Below, one piece after another: positions 11,601 to 21,899 of a DNA stretch of 64,000 nucleotides. The stretch comes from Lonicera japonica. Lineage: Eukaryota > Streptophyta > Magnoliopsida > Dipsacales > Caprifoliaceae. Location: the NCBI GenBank assembly GCA_021464415.1, contig JAKCWG010000783.1, positions 112,563-176,562 of the forward strand, given 5' to 3'. Each line of letters opens with the position of its first letter. The first letter of the stretch is position 1. The translations under genes and the position numbers were made by a program. The notes under the pieces are model-generated. The model did no database searches. It saw only the letters and a list, made by a program, of their open reading frames with translations, and was not told the DNA's origin.

Positions 11601-12480
11601 CATTAAAAAGGGCATTTTTGTCCAAACCTTTTTGTGGATAGAATATAAGAGGGTCATACATTTCGGCGAAACAAATTACGCTGTTTTTCAAAAAATGCGA
11701 TTTGATAGCTCAACCCCACAAAGAGAATTATTAAAAGTATTTATGTCACTTTCCTATATATATATTATACGTTAACATCAACCTCATTTTCTACTATTCA
11801 TTTTGAATACAAGAATCTTCTTAGTTGATACAGACTTTGAATAAGACTATTGTTGAAGTTTTGTGTGTATTTGAAAAAAATGGGATAAGAAGAAAATGAG
11901 AGAAAACTAAAGCAAGCACAAGTGAGTTTTCTTAAGTCCCACATAGGAGAGGAATAAAAACTTTCATAGGTTTTTATAAGGGTGAATTTGTCTAAGGGCT
12001 TGAACCCTTTGGGCATTAGAATTTTGTGCTATTAGGTGAGAATTTGGATGAGTGTGGTTCACCACGCGCGCGGACCGACTAGGGCCGGGCTCGGGCTTAA
12101 TCTTTTTGGACAAAATACTTTTAGAAAATTTTATTTATTGAAAATAAAATTTTAGTTTACCGATTCCGGCCGAATTATAAAGAGAGTGAGAATTCCGATT
12201 TTCCAAGGTGCAAGGAAAATCGAGACAGAGGGAAAATCTGGACTGTTGTATCCTGGAGACGGCGTGGCCATTGTGAACTGCTAGCACAAACACCGAGTAG
12301 AGCCGCGAAACGTCTTAAAAAGAGTGACCTAGTCCGCGACTTAATCCGATATTTTTCATCGTTACTTGGTAATCCGTTCCTGTTTTTTCAACAACTATAA
12401 ACAAAAGAGTATAGTTGACAGAAAATCAAGACCTAACCAATATTTCAAAGTCACAAGGTCACTTTCACATGTTAATATCA
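11590..12480. repeat. Duplicated block, partial copy holding a solo LTR
   Basis: Bases 11625-11850 and 12394-12460 are colinear with 16228-16565: both read through TTTTTGTGGATAGAAT or its variant, AAAAATGCGA, CAACCCCA.AAAGAGA, CTATGTCACTTTCC, an AT run and GTTAACATCAACC. At 16.5 kb the block lies just upstream of the receptor-kinase gene, so this copy is a detached duplicate of that upstream region without the gene. Confidence 0.75.
11851..12393 (+). mobile_element. 543-bp solo LTR (copia-like)
   Basis: It starts TGTTGAAG and ends TTTTTTCAACA, and is flanked by the perfect 5-bp duplication ACTAT (11846-11850 and 12394-12398). The homologous, uninterrupted site exists at about 16503-16515 (AAGACTATAAACAAAG), which proves insertion. 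Inside, GTCCCACATAG at about 11936 is followed by TTTATAAG about 34 bp further, a promoter-like pair. There is no coding sequence or primer-binding site. Confidence 0.85.
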
Positions 12481-13260
12481 TTTAACTACATTTAATAGCT
12501 AAACGTATGATTCTATTATTTTAAATAGATAATATTTGAAAACAATAATTGGAGCAATTTCATCTCATTTTAAAAATATTAAAAATGAGATAACTTCCTC
12601 TAGACAGAACACCGTTATTCCGGCACACAGCAGAGGTGCCGCCACATCCATCGCCAAACTTTCTGGTATATGAACTACGTACCTTCATTGTACAACACGA
12701 AACATTTTAATTTCTCAGTTAATTTCCTTTATTTTTTTGAACAACATTTCCAATTAAGTTAATTAAAACGAAGAATATAATATAGTCATTTACAAAGTAA
12801 CATTTTGGTTCATATTAGTACTAAGGTCAAATTTCTTTTTTATATCAAAATTCACAATAATAAATATACTTGGTTATTATATATTAAAAATAAAAAATAG
12901 TACAACAATATATCGAATTTCCTATTTTTTAGAGTAGTTGAGTGGTTTTTGTTGATGTCTCCATCTACTCCACGCATGGTTTGGTTTAATTTTATTTTTT
13001 TCTGAACAAATTTTTCTTTGAGTTTAATTAGTCCACATTCTTAAAAATAAAAATAAAAAAAGTATATGAATAAAAGAAACAAAAGTTTATTTAATTTATT
13101 AAAATGTTCATAATAGCAAACTTAGTTGAATACTTATGTTTTAAAATAGTGGTAGCATGATTAGCTATAATAATTTATTGAACTTATTCCTAGTTTTCTA
13201 CTATATTTATTGATTTATTTAGCCATTTGCAGTAAAAAAAATGGAAAAAGAACTAGCTAA
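12481..13260. other. AT-rich intergenic DNA
   Basis: No gene, repeat boundary or RNA gene could be recognised; homopolymer and AT-rich text dominate. Confidence 0.6.
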
Positions 13261-13269
13261 GTTTTCTAA

Positions 13270-14300
13270 TATGAAAGATTAAATTTGTGATAGGTCAAAG
13301 TCAATGCGAAAGTCGTTCATCATTATAAATTGAATGTCAATCAAATTAGTTGAATATTCTTGTGAAATAAATGTTATTAATAGCAAGAGATAACTTCTTA
13401 TTCTCATATATGACCGTCCCTAGGTACAGATTGAGACTAGCTTGTGGACATTTATTGTCGACTAAAACATCTTCAAACTAAATGGCATGTTTATTTTGTA
13501 TATTTTTCAATTTTATGTATAAAAATGAGGTGAAAGAAATACTGTCTAAATGTGCAAATAAAAAAAATGCCATTTTTTTTTAGGTGCAATGAATATGTTT
13601 AGCACATAAAATTAAATAACAGATAATTAGATCATATTGTTCATGCTAATTATATAATTAAATTGTAGATTAAACTTACTGGTTTAGGTAGAATTTTATT
13701 GTTTATGAGTTGGAGTCACAGGACACATGGATTTCTGCCAAATTCTAATAGGGCTGTTATAATTAAGAATTAAAGAAAAATTCATAGAACGGAAATAGCT
13801 ATTTGTTAGAGTAGTTGATCGAAGATGAAGTTTTATGAGATAAGTTATGTTATTCTCCACATCATTCTCCTAGCGTTTTTCATTAAATTTGCAGCTTCAT
13901 AAATATATAGTTATTTCTATGTACTCCAAACTTAATAAAATTGGGTTACTTTTTCTTGTCGATGCACTGTTATACGTGTTTCTCAATATAAAACAATGAA
14001 ATTTTCATATGCTGCATTAATATGATTTCCTTAATAGTATGAAAAAAAAATAATACTTGGCAACCTTATAAATCAACTTCATAAGACACAATGCTGCAAA
14101 AGAACTTTAAATATTAAAATATTCGGTACAAATTATGAAAAAATAAATATTTTCATCATCAAAAGTCATTGTTGATGAACGAAAGTCCCTAGAATTGTGG
14201 GGGGATGTTGTACCTGCCTTTTTGTGCATAGAATATCCGAGGACAAGTTTAATAGAGGCCTTCATATTTTATAGGAAAACAATGTAAAAAAAATAATATG
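13270..14300. repeat. Duplicated block, copy A
   Basis: Bases 13270-13905 align with 15150-15775: shared runs include AATAGCAAGAGATA, TATATGAC.GTCCC, AAATGGCATGTTT or its variant, CAAAATGAGGTGAA, and ATTTCTGC.AAATT. At 14213-14290 the block again shows the TTTTTGTG.ATAGAAT/GGACAAGTTT text found upstream of the receptor kinase. It carries a broken first exon of the secreted-peptide family. Confidence 0.75.
13825..13902 (+). pseudogene. Secreted-peptide family, exon 1 relic A
   Basis: The frame reads MKFYEISYVILHIIL... and stops after 25 residues at TAA (13900-13902), where the intact paralogue at 35473 continues for five more residues to its splice donor. The hydrophobic signal sequence and the MK.Y.ISY start are shared with the copies at 35473 and 38835. 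The donor GTAAGT of the intact gene is here TTATTT, and no exon 2 was found downstream. It is therefore a relic, although the signal peptide alone remains open. Confidence 0.65.
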
Positions 14301-14985
14301 CTGTCCCGATCCAAGGTAGACATAAAATTCTAATCAATTTGTTTCGTTCTATCTGAAAAAGACAAATAACCTAAAAAGATAAAAAAACTAAAACAATGGG
14401 TCATATCCATTGGAAAATATGAATGAATGAGTCACTATTATATATAGCTTGTCTAACACGCTTACCATGTTATTGGATTCTAGATGTAATTGACGCGTAT
14501 AAACTTTTTAAATTTTGAGTGTTGGAAATATTATATCCAAAAAATATCGTTTTCTTATTTTGTACTATGTTAAAGGAAAAAAAAGGTAAGACTTTTATTT
14601 GAGGACGAGGCATTATATATATATTATTGAAATATAATGCCCCTGCCCCCCCAAAAAAAAAAACCTTTAAATTTTCAATTAAAAATTCACTATTATTTTT
14701 TAAAGGAAACCCACTAAATAGGGTAACTCCTAATACTACTTTTTTAACAAGAAAATAAGTTTACATGCTTGAGGTGCCGTTAAAGCCAATTAATAATACT
14801 TAGTTATATAAATGATGGTTGTGCTATTAATGCAAAATGAAGTTACAAGGCAGTGGAAACGAAGCATGCATCAAGTTTTGAATAAACGCAGCAATAATTG
14901 CAATAGATTGAGCGCATAAGGTTTCTTAAAAGACGTTATTGATGTGATTTTGAATACTAAAGGAAAATTCTTAGCGAGTAACAAC
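14301..14985. other. AT-rich intergenic DNA
   Basis: No gene was recognised. A C7A13-like homopolymer junction is present at about 14647-14664. Confidence 0.6.
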
Positions 14986-15689
14986 ATTGGGGCCACCCCA
15001 CCACATGCTTGTTTAGCATAGAAAATTAACATATGATATAATTACTTTAATTGAGAAGCTAGTTATATATGTCCTAACTTGTAGATTCTATTTATTTATT
15101 TATTTAGCCATTTATTGTGAAAAAAAGGAAAAAGATCTAGATAGGTTTTATATATTAAAGATTCTATTTGTGACATGTTAAGGACTCAAGGTCAACGGAA
15201 AGTTTTTAATGGTTATAAATTGAGCATTAATTAAACTGGTTGGAACATCTTGGGGAAAAAATGTTTAATAGCAAGAGATAGCTTTTTGCCCTAATATATG
15301 ACTGTCCCAATTGGTCCAAATTGAGAGCTTGTGGAAATTTGTTGTGGATATTAAAATTTCTTCAAATTAAGTGGCATGTTTGTTTTGTAAATTTTTTTTT
15401 TTTGTATCAAAATGAGGTGAATAAATGTCATATAAATGTGCATATAAGAAAATTGCCATTTTTTCAGGTGCAACGAATATGTTTGACACAGAAAAACAAT
15501 AGATAATTAGTTCAAATTGTCATGGTAATTATAATTTTAAATTTTAGATTAAATTTATTGGTTTATGCATAATTTTATCGTTTACGAGTCGAGTCGCAGG
15601 ATGCGTATTATTTCTGCAAAATTGTAACAGGGCAGTTATAATATAGAAATTAAAAGAAAAAATCATAGATCAAAATAGCTAATTTGTTA

Positions 15690-15781
15690 AAGAATAGCTT
15701 ATCAAGGATAGGTATTATCCTCATCATCCACCTACTCTCAGCGTTATTCATTACATTTGCAACTTCATTACCGGTACAATG
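15690..15781 (+). pseudogene. Secreted-peptide family, exon 1 relic B
   Basis: The stretch TATTATCCTCATCATCC... CTCTCAGCGTTATTCATTACATTTGCAACTTC matches the signal-peptide codons of the paralogues (CTCATCATCC...CTCTCAGTG...TCTGCAACTTCA). The start codon and about 17 bases around it are deleted relative to copy A, and the exon end is cut by the MITE-like sequence that begins at 15782. It cannot code. Confidence 0.55.
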
Positions 15782-16213
15782 GGCCGCGTTTGGCTATGTA
15801 AATTGTCTAAATTATTAAATTAGTTCACCTTCGATTAGGAAAAATGAAATTTTTGTAATTTAAAATAGTCAATTCTAATTCATTGAGTGTTTTGGGATAT
15901 TTAAATGAGATTTTCAATAAACACATGTTGTAAATTCTTGTATATTCTTTAGGATTTTGTCTAGAGATATTAACATCAAGTGTACATATAAGCGTATCTC
16001 CTTAAATGATAATAGTTTGAAGTGAATTCCTTCAATCAAAACTATGCCAATTTCAAAGTCTTTACTTGAAATGTCATATTTGATTTTCATTAATCAACTT
16101 TAAATGTTCATATTTACCATTGTTCAATTTTCCACAACTCAATAAAAATAAATGCAAAAACGAAAATTGTCACACTCGTAAATCTCTAATTCACAATTTG
16201 AAATACAACGAAA
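15782..16213. mobile_element. MITE-like element, unclassified
   Basis: The ends are GGGCCGCGTTTGG and, inverted, GGGCCCGGTTTCG, an imperfect terminal repeat; the interior is AT-rich and non-coding. No clear target duplication was found, so the superfamily (hAT or Harbinger) stays open. Confidence 0.4.
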
Positions 16214-16570
16214 CCGGGCCCAAAATGATATGTACCTTTTTGTGGCTAGAATTATATGTGGACAAGTTTTAAGCCTTTGGGGCTCGATCAAGTTTTATAG
16301 AGGGCGTAATGCATTTCAGGGAAAAAAATTAGGTTGTCTTTCAAAAATGCGACCTGATAAGTCAACCCCATAAAGAGAGCTATTAAAAGTATCTATGTCA
16401 CTTTCCTATATATATATATATATTATACGTTAACATCAACCCCATTTTCTACTATTCGTTGTGAATACATGAATCTTCCTAGTTGATATAGATTTTGGAC
16501 AAGACTATAAACAAAGAGTATGGTTGACAGAAAAGCAAGACCCAACCAATATTTCAAAAGGCCGGAGGCA

Positions 16571-17073
16571 AGATTGAGGTATTTTGTCTGGGCAAAGTGA
16601 GGTGTAGGACTCATTTTTTAAATTATTTTTTCATAACAAGTAACAAAATTACAAAAAAAATACAAAAACATGATCATTATTATTGAAAGAGCAAATAACA
16701 ACTTGACAAACACAATAAGAATCTCAAGTCATCAAACCAAAATAGAACGCATATTTATGTTGTAGACATCGTATCCCACAAAAATATAATTTTTACACAA
16801 ATATATATTAGACATGTAAAAAAATCACATAAATTTAAAAACGTTGAAGGGGAAAAAAAACAGTGGAGTGTACGAAAATGAGGAAAAAAATAGGTTTTTT
16901 TTCTTTTTTTTTTAAAGAAAAACTATAGGGAAACAAATTTAGAGAAATAGGAATAAAAAATCTATAGTCAATACATACAATAACAACAAGTGGATAGTCT
17001 TTATTAAAACATTTTCTAGGTAACTTCCCCACTAAATACACGCAATATATAATGAGCTTTGGATCCTCAAATC
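16571..17073 (+). promoter_or_regulatory. Upstream region of the receptor-kinase gene
   Basis: No gene lies between the duplicated block and the kinase start. A TATATATATATATA run at 16408-16423, and several AT-rich boxes nearer the start, could serve as TATA elements, but none is decisive. Confidence 0.3.
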
Positions 17074-20000
17074 ATGTACATCAAAAACAACACTATGGAA
17101 TCTCTAACCTTTAAAAAGCCTCTCTCCCTTGTATCATTTTTCCTTTTTGTCGCACTATTTTCCTCATCCAAAATTGCTTCCGCCTCTGTTGAAGAAGTAA
17201 ATGCTTTGCTTCAATGGAAATCCACCCTTCAAATAATGGCCAAGCCTATGCAATCTTCTTGGTCTCTTCTTCCTCATAAATCCGCAAATTCTTCTTCAAA
17301 TCGAAATAAAAGTGAGTCCATGCACATGGTTTGGAGTCTCTTGCAATAGTGAAGAAGCGTAAATCAATTGAACCTTTCGCAGTCTAATGTAAAAGGTACG
17401 CTTTACAACCTTTCTTTCCGATCGTTCCCCAATCTCAAGTACATTGATCTCCACAAAAATGAACTTTTCAGTACCATCCCACCTGAAATAGGTTCCCTCT
17501 CTAAACTCGTATATCTCGATTTGTCTACTAATCATTTTGTTGGTATAATCCCACCACATAATTGCTTGCTAACTAGTCTTGAAGTCCTCAATTTGATTGA
17601 AAATCAGCTAAATGGCTCAATTCCTCATGACATAGGAAGACTAAAGTCTCTTAATGAGCTCGCATTGTATAACAATAATCTTGAAGGTCCAATTCCTTCT
17701 TCCATTGGCAATTTGAGCAACATGGCTTATCTATATATGTACCAAAACAAGCTCTCGGGTACCATTCCTCCCGTAATCGGGAATCTCAGCAATCTTATTA
17801 ATATGGACTTAAGCGATAACCTTCTATTTGGTTCCATTCCATCATGTTTTGGGAACTTGAGTAAGCTAACCTTACTTAGCCTATTTAATAACCAGTTAAC
17901 AGGCATCATTCCCTCAGAATTAGGGAACTTGAAATTACTCGACAGTCTAATCCTTCACACAAACAATATTTCTGGTTCTATTCCTCCTTCACTTGGCAAC
18001 CTCACCAATTTAGAATTTTTGTACCTTTACGATAACCAACTTTCAGGTACCATCCCACAACAGTTAGAAAGGCTTGAATTAGTTGAACTCCGAATATGTC
18101 TGAATAGGCTGTCTGGTTATTTTCCAGAACATATATGCAATGGTGGAAAACTTCAAAATTTGACTGCTCAACACAACAATTTTGTTGGTCCAATTCCAAA
18201 AAGCTTGAGAAACTGCTCTAGCTTAACTAGAGTCCGCCTCGAAGGAAACCAATTCACTGGAAACATATCTGAAGTCTTCGGTGTCTATCCAAACTTGCAA
18301 TTGATGCACTTAAGTGACAACAAACTTTACGGTCATCTTTCTGACAGTTGGAGCAAGTGTAAAAAGTTAACAGACTTGCAAATTGCGAGGAACAATATTA
18401 CTGGTGGCATACCATTGGAATTTGGTAGTTCAAATTTCATTGTACTTGATATTTCGTCAAATCATTTAGTTGGTGAGATTCCAAAGGAGTTTGGTAAATT
18501 GAAGCATATGTGGAAGTTGCTTTTGAGCGATAACCAACTTCTTGGCAATATTCCTCAAGAACTTGGATCGCTAGTTGAGTTGTCGGTACTCGATTTGTCA
18601 AAAAACAAATTAAATGGGCCGATACCAAGAAATCTTTCAAATTGCTTGAATCTATTTAATTTGAGCCTGAGTGATAACAATCTTAACCAAGATATTCCAG
18701 TGGAGATAACAAAGTTATTCCACTTGTCGACTCTCGATTTAAGTGTGAACTCACTAACAGGGGAGATTCCATCTCAAATCAAAAGTTTGCAAAGTTTGGA
18801 GAATCTGAATCTTTCTTGCAATAAACTCTCGGGTAAAATTCCAAATGCTTTTGATGATATGAATGCTTTGTTGTGTATTGACATATCCTACAATGAGCTT
18901 TATGGTCCTATCCCAAATAACAAAGTTTTTGCAAATGCATCTATAGAAGTATTACGAGGGAACAAAGGTTTGTGTGGTAATGTTAAAGGATTGCATCATT
19001 GTGCAAATCATTCTGCAGTATCAAAGCATAAAGAAAAAGTGAGCCATAAACTCATTCTCGTAATCGTAATCCCTCTTGTTGTACCACTTTTACTTCTTTA
19101 TGCCTTCGTTTTATTCATCATCATCTATGATCAAAGAAGAAGAAGAAGAAGAACGTCAACAACAGAGGAAAGGGATGCACAAGATCAAGATATATTTTCG
19201 ATATTAAGTTTCGATGGAAGGGAAATGTATAAAGAAATCTTGAAGGCGACAAATGATTTTGATTTCCAGTATTGTATTGGACAAGGAGGATTTGGAGTTG
19301 TTTACAAAGCAGAAATGCAATCAAGTATTGTTGTAGCTGTGAAGAAACTTCACTCATTGTCAGAAGTAGTTGATCATAAAGCTTTTGAGAATGAGGTAAA
19401 AGCATTGACAAAAATAAGGCATCGAAACATTGTGAAGCTTTATGGATTTTGTTCACATGCTCGAAATTCATTTTTGGTTTATGACTACCTCGAAAGAGGC
19501 AGCTTAGCCAAAATCTTGAGTAAAGTAGAAGAAGCAAGGAAATTAAATTGGCAAAAAAGGGTGAATATTATTAAGGGAGTCGCTCAAGCTTTATCTTACA
19601 TGCACCTTGATTGTTCTCCCCCAATTATTCATCGAGACATATCTAGCAAGAATATTTTGCTTGATTTCGAGTATGAGGCTTGTGTTTCAGATTTTGGTAC
19701 CGCTAAGATTTTAAAGCTAGACTCATCAAACTTGAGTGCACTCGCTGGAACCTATGGATATGTTGCACCAGGTATATAAGCTTAAACTTTATATAATTAT
19801 ATTCGAGTAAATCATGTAAAGTAGCGTTTTGGCATTCTCAACACCTATGCAGTGTTAATAAAGTTTTTCAACATTAAAATACAAATTCTTTTTTTGTTTT
19901 AGTGGTTTGGATTTTCATCATGTTTAGGAGGTTATAAGTTAAAAAACATGTTCATTTATCCCACTTTATAATTTTTACTCGAGACAGTTACACTAGTAAA

Positions 20001-20498
20001 GGGTCATACATAATTTGAAACTTTTTTATATAACATGAAATGAGCAAATTTCTTGTATTGAAATTATTTTTCAAAAATAATTAGTTAAAAGTATTTCAGA
20101 CAAGTATACAACACTATCTCCATTAGTGTATATATAGTTACAATTATGTACATATATGATATTAAACTTATGCTTTTAATTCTCTTTTGGTAGAGTTGGC
20201 TTACACAATGAAGGTAACAGAAAAGTGTTGATGTGTATAGCTTGGTGTACTATCTTTGGAAGTGATTAAAGGAAAGCATCCGGTGTATTACATTGCTTCG
20301 CTATTATCTCAATCAATTGAAGACAATCAACTTCAAGATGCAATGGACAAACGACTTCCACCTCCTTCACTTGATGAAGAGAGGCTATTGCTATCTATCG
20401 TAATACTAGCAAAAGCATGTTTACATAATAATGCTCAATCAAGGCCATCAATGCACAGTGTTTCTCATACACTATCAGCCAAAACACATACCTCTTAA
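17074..20498 (+). pseudogene. LRR receptor-like kinase, MIK2-like, with compensating frameshifts
   Basis: Order of parts: signal peptide (MESLTFKK... LFVALFSSS from 17095; another in-frame ATG at 17074); LRR N-cap with CTWFGVSC at about 17316-17343; about 20 leucine-rich repeats; transmembrane helix (LILVIVIPLVVPLLL, about 19045-19125); an Arg-rich stop-transfer; and a Ser/Thr kinase with GQGGFGVVY, VAVKK, HRDISSKN and SDFGTAK, an RD-type kinase. The GT-AG intron 19772-20193 splits the APE motif, as in family genes. About 993 codons fit LRR subfamily XII, the MIK2-like group, which senses extracellular peptides at the plasma membrane. Damage: frame is lost near 17305 and regained near 17357, and lost near 20227 and regained near 20242. 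Each pair restores frame but leaves stops (TAG 17347; TGA and TAG at about 20228-20239). A recent pseudogene or assembly indels are both possible. Confidence 0.85.
19772..20193 (+). other. Intron of the receptor-kinase gene
   Basis: The donor CACCAG|GTATAT and acceptor TTTGGTAG|AGTTGG join to give A-P-E-L-A-Y-T-M, the conserved kinase subdomain VIII. The length of 422 bp and the position in the APE motif are typical of the family. Confidence 0.85.
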
Positions 20499-20714
20499 AT
20501 GCAATTGTTGTATTTTTATCATTTTATCTTTTGAGTATACGCTAAGTAGTAGACATATTTCTAAACTTTTATGCACTCAGTTAATTACAAAGGTAATCAA
20601 CCTAATGCATAAAAGTACAAGGAAAAATATACATCTAATACATTGCTTAAGCCGAATTTTAAAATTGATGAATGTAATGATTGTATTTTCAGGAACAACT
20701 AACCAAACCCCCCC

Positions 20715-20745
<31 letters not shown>

Positions 20746-21265
20746 AAAAACAAATCAATTAATGAGGTTTTATAATTTCGAAGATGCCATTTGAATTTTT
20801 ATTTTTAATGAATAAAATAATCATTCAACAACTTGATACAATATTCTTTTTCACTTTTGTCTCCCTGTTCACGTTTACATGCCCTATGATTTCAGCAATA
20901 TTTTGGTTTGGTAAATCATCTTAAATTGTATACATATTTTTCTTTAATGAAAATTGGCTTGATGATACACAATTTTGTGTTTAATTTCCTTTTACACATG
21001 CTTCGCCAATTCATTATATATGTACAGTCTAATTTAAGTCTCGCTTGTTGTATTTACTCCTTAGATTGTAATATATACATATAGTCCAGAACTGGTACAG
21101 ATCAATGCATACGCACTTGGACTTTTATCAACTATTTTTTGTTCCTAAAACATTGGGGAGATGTTTTAGCGATGAAAAATAGTCACTATAGGTCTAGTGC
21201 GTATGCACTGCTCCACACTAGATCTTGGCTATATATATCATAATTTGATTACATTGACTATACTA
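20499..21265. other. Intergenic DNA downstream of the kinase
   Basis: No gene is seen apart from the 3' flank of the kinase. It contains the C28A15 tract at 20708-20750. Confidence 0.6.
20708..20750. repeat. Poly-C / poly-A tract
   Basis: 28 consecutive C followed directly by 15 A. Confidence 0.95.
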
Positions 21266-21269
21266 ATAT

Positions 21270-21870
21270 GCATTTTCACTTCCATTGTTGCATGTTTATC
21301 GTTTTCTAATTAAAATGTTTGCAACTTATCTTTTATTTGATTCATAAATGGAATGAGACCTTTTGTACAAAAGCTTTTGTACACTCCTTTGTTGAAATTT
21401 ATGTCCAATGGAATGAGGCCGGCCTTTTGTACTATATGTTGTCTAAACTTTAAAGTGGCAAATGATCGAGACCATTGATGAATAAAAACTTTGCGCCAAA
21501 TGTTTTGCATTTATACTTTCTTAGCAGATAAATTACCAATGCTTTGAGCCAAATGTTGTAATTTATTCCATAGCTATTACCTTTTTGTAATTTAAGCCTT
21601 GCACCAAAACGAGTAATGAATTCTTAATATGTATATAGATTATAATTTAATTACACTAACTATATTTGTATTCATTTTCACTTCCATAGCTATTTAACTT
21701 TTTCTAATTAAACATGTTTGCAACTTATCTTTTACTTGAATTATGGATGGAATGAGACCTTTTGCATGTTCTATATGTTGTCTAAATGGAAAACGAGACG
21801 ATTGACGAACAAAAGGTTTGAGCCAGATATATTTTTTTATTTTACTTTATTAGTTGATAAAATACCAATT
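21270..21870. repeat. Direct duplication of about 200 bp
   Basis: Bases 21275-21500 and 21677-21835 share CATTTTCACTTCCAT, TTTTTCTAATTAAA, TTTGCAACTTATCTTTTA, GGAATGAGACCTTTTG and GTTGTCTAAA in the same order, about 400 bp apart. No coding sequence is evident. Confidence 0.75.
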
Positions 21871-21899
21871 AATCATAGATTTAGTTTAGACAAAATAGA

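Larger units (their letters stand above)
14990..16570. repeat. Duplicated block, copy B, adjacent to the receptor kinase
   Basis: This copy contains text matching 9775-9890 (at 14990-15085), copy A (15150-15775) and 11625-12460 (16228-16565). It ends about 500 bp upstream of the receptor-kinase start and probably is the best preserved version of the ancestral block. A MITE-like insertion splits it at 15782-16213. Confidence 0.7.

Noticed and set aside
17308..17316. Splice donor AAAA|GTGAGT in the receptor-kinase first exon
   Set aside because: The LRR N-cap CTWFGVSC is encoded immediately after it in a shifted frame and no acceptor follows, so a frameshift explains it better than an intron.
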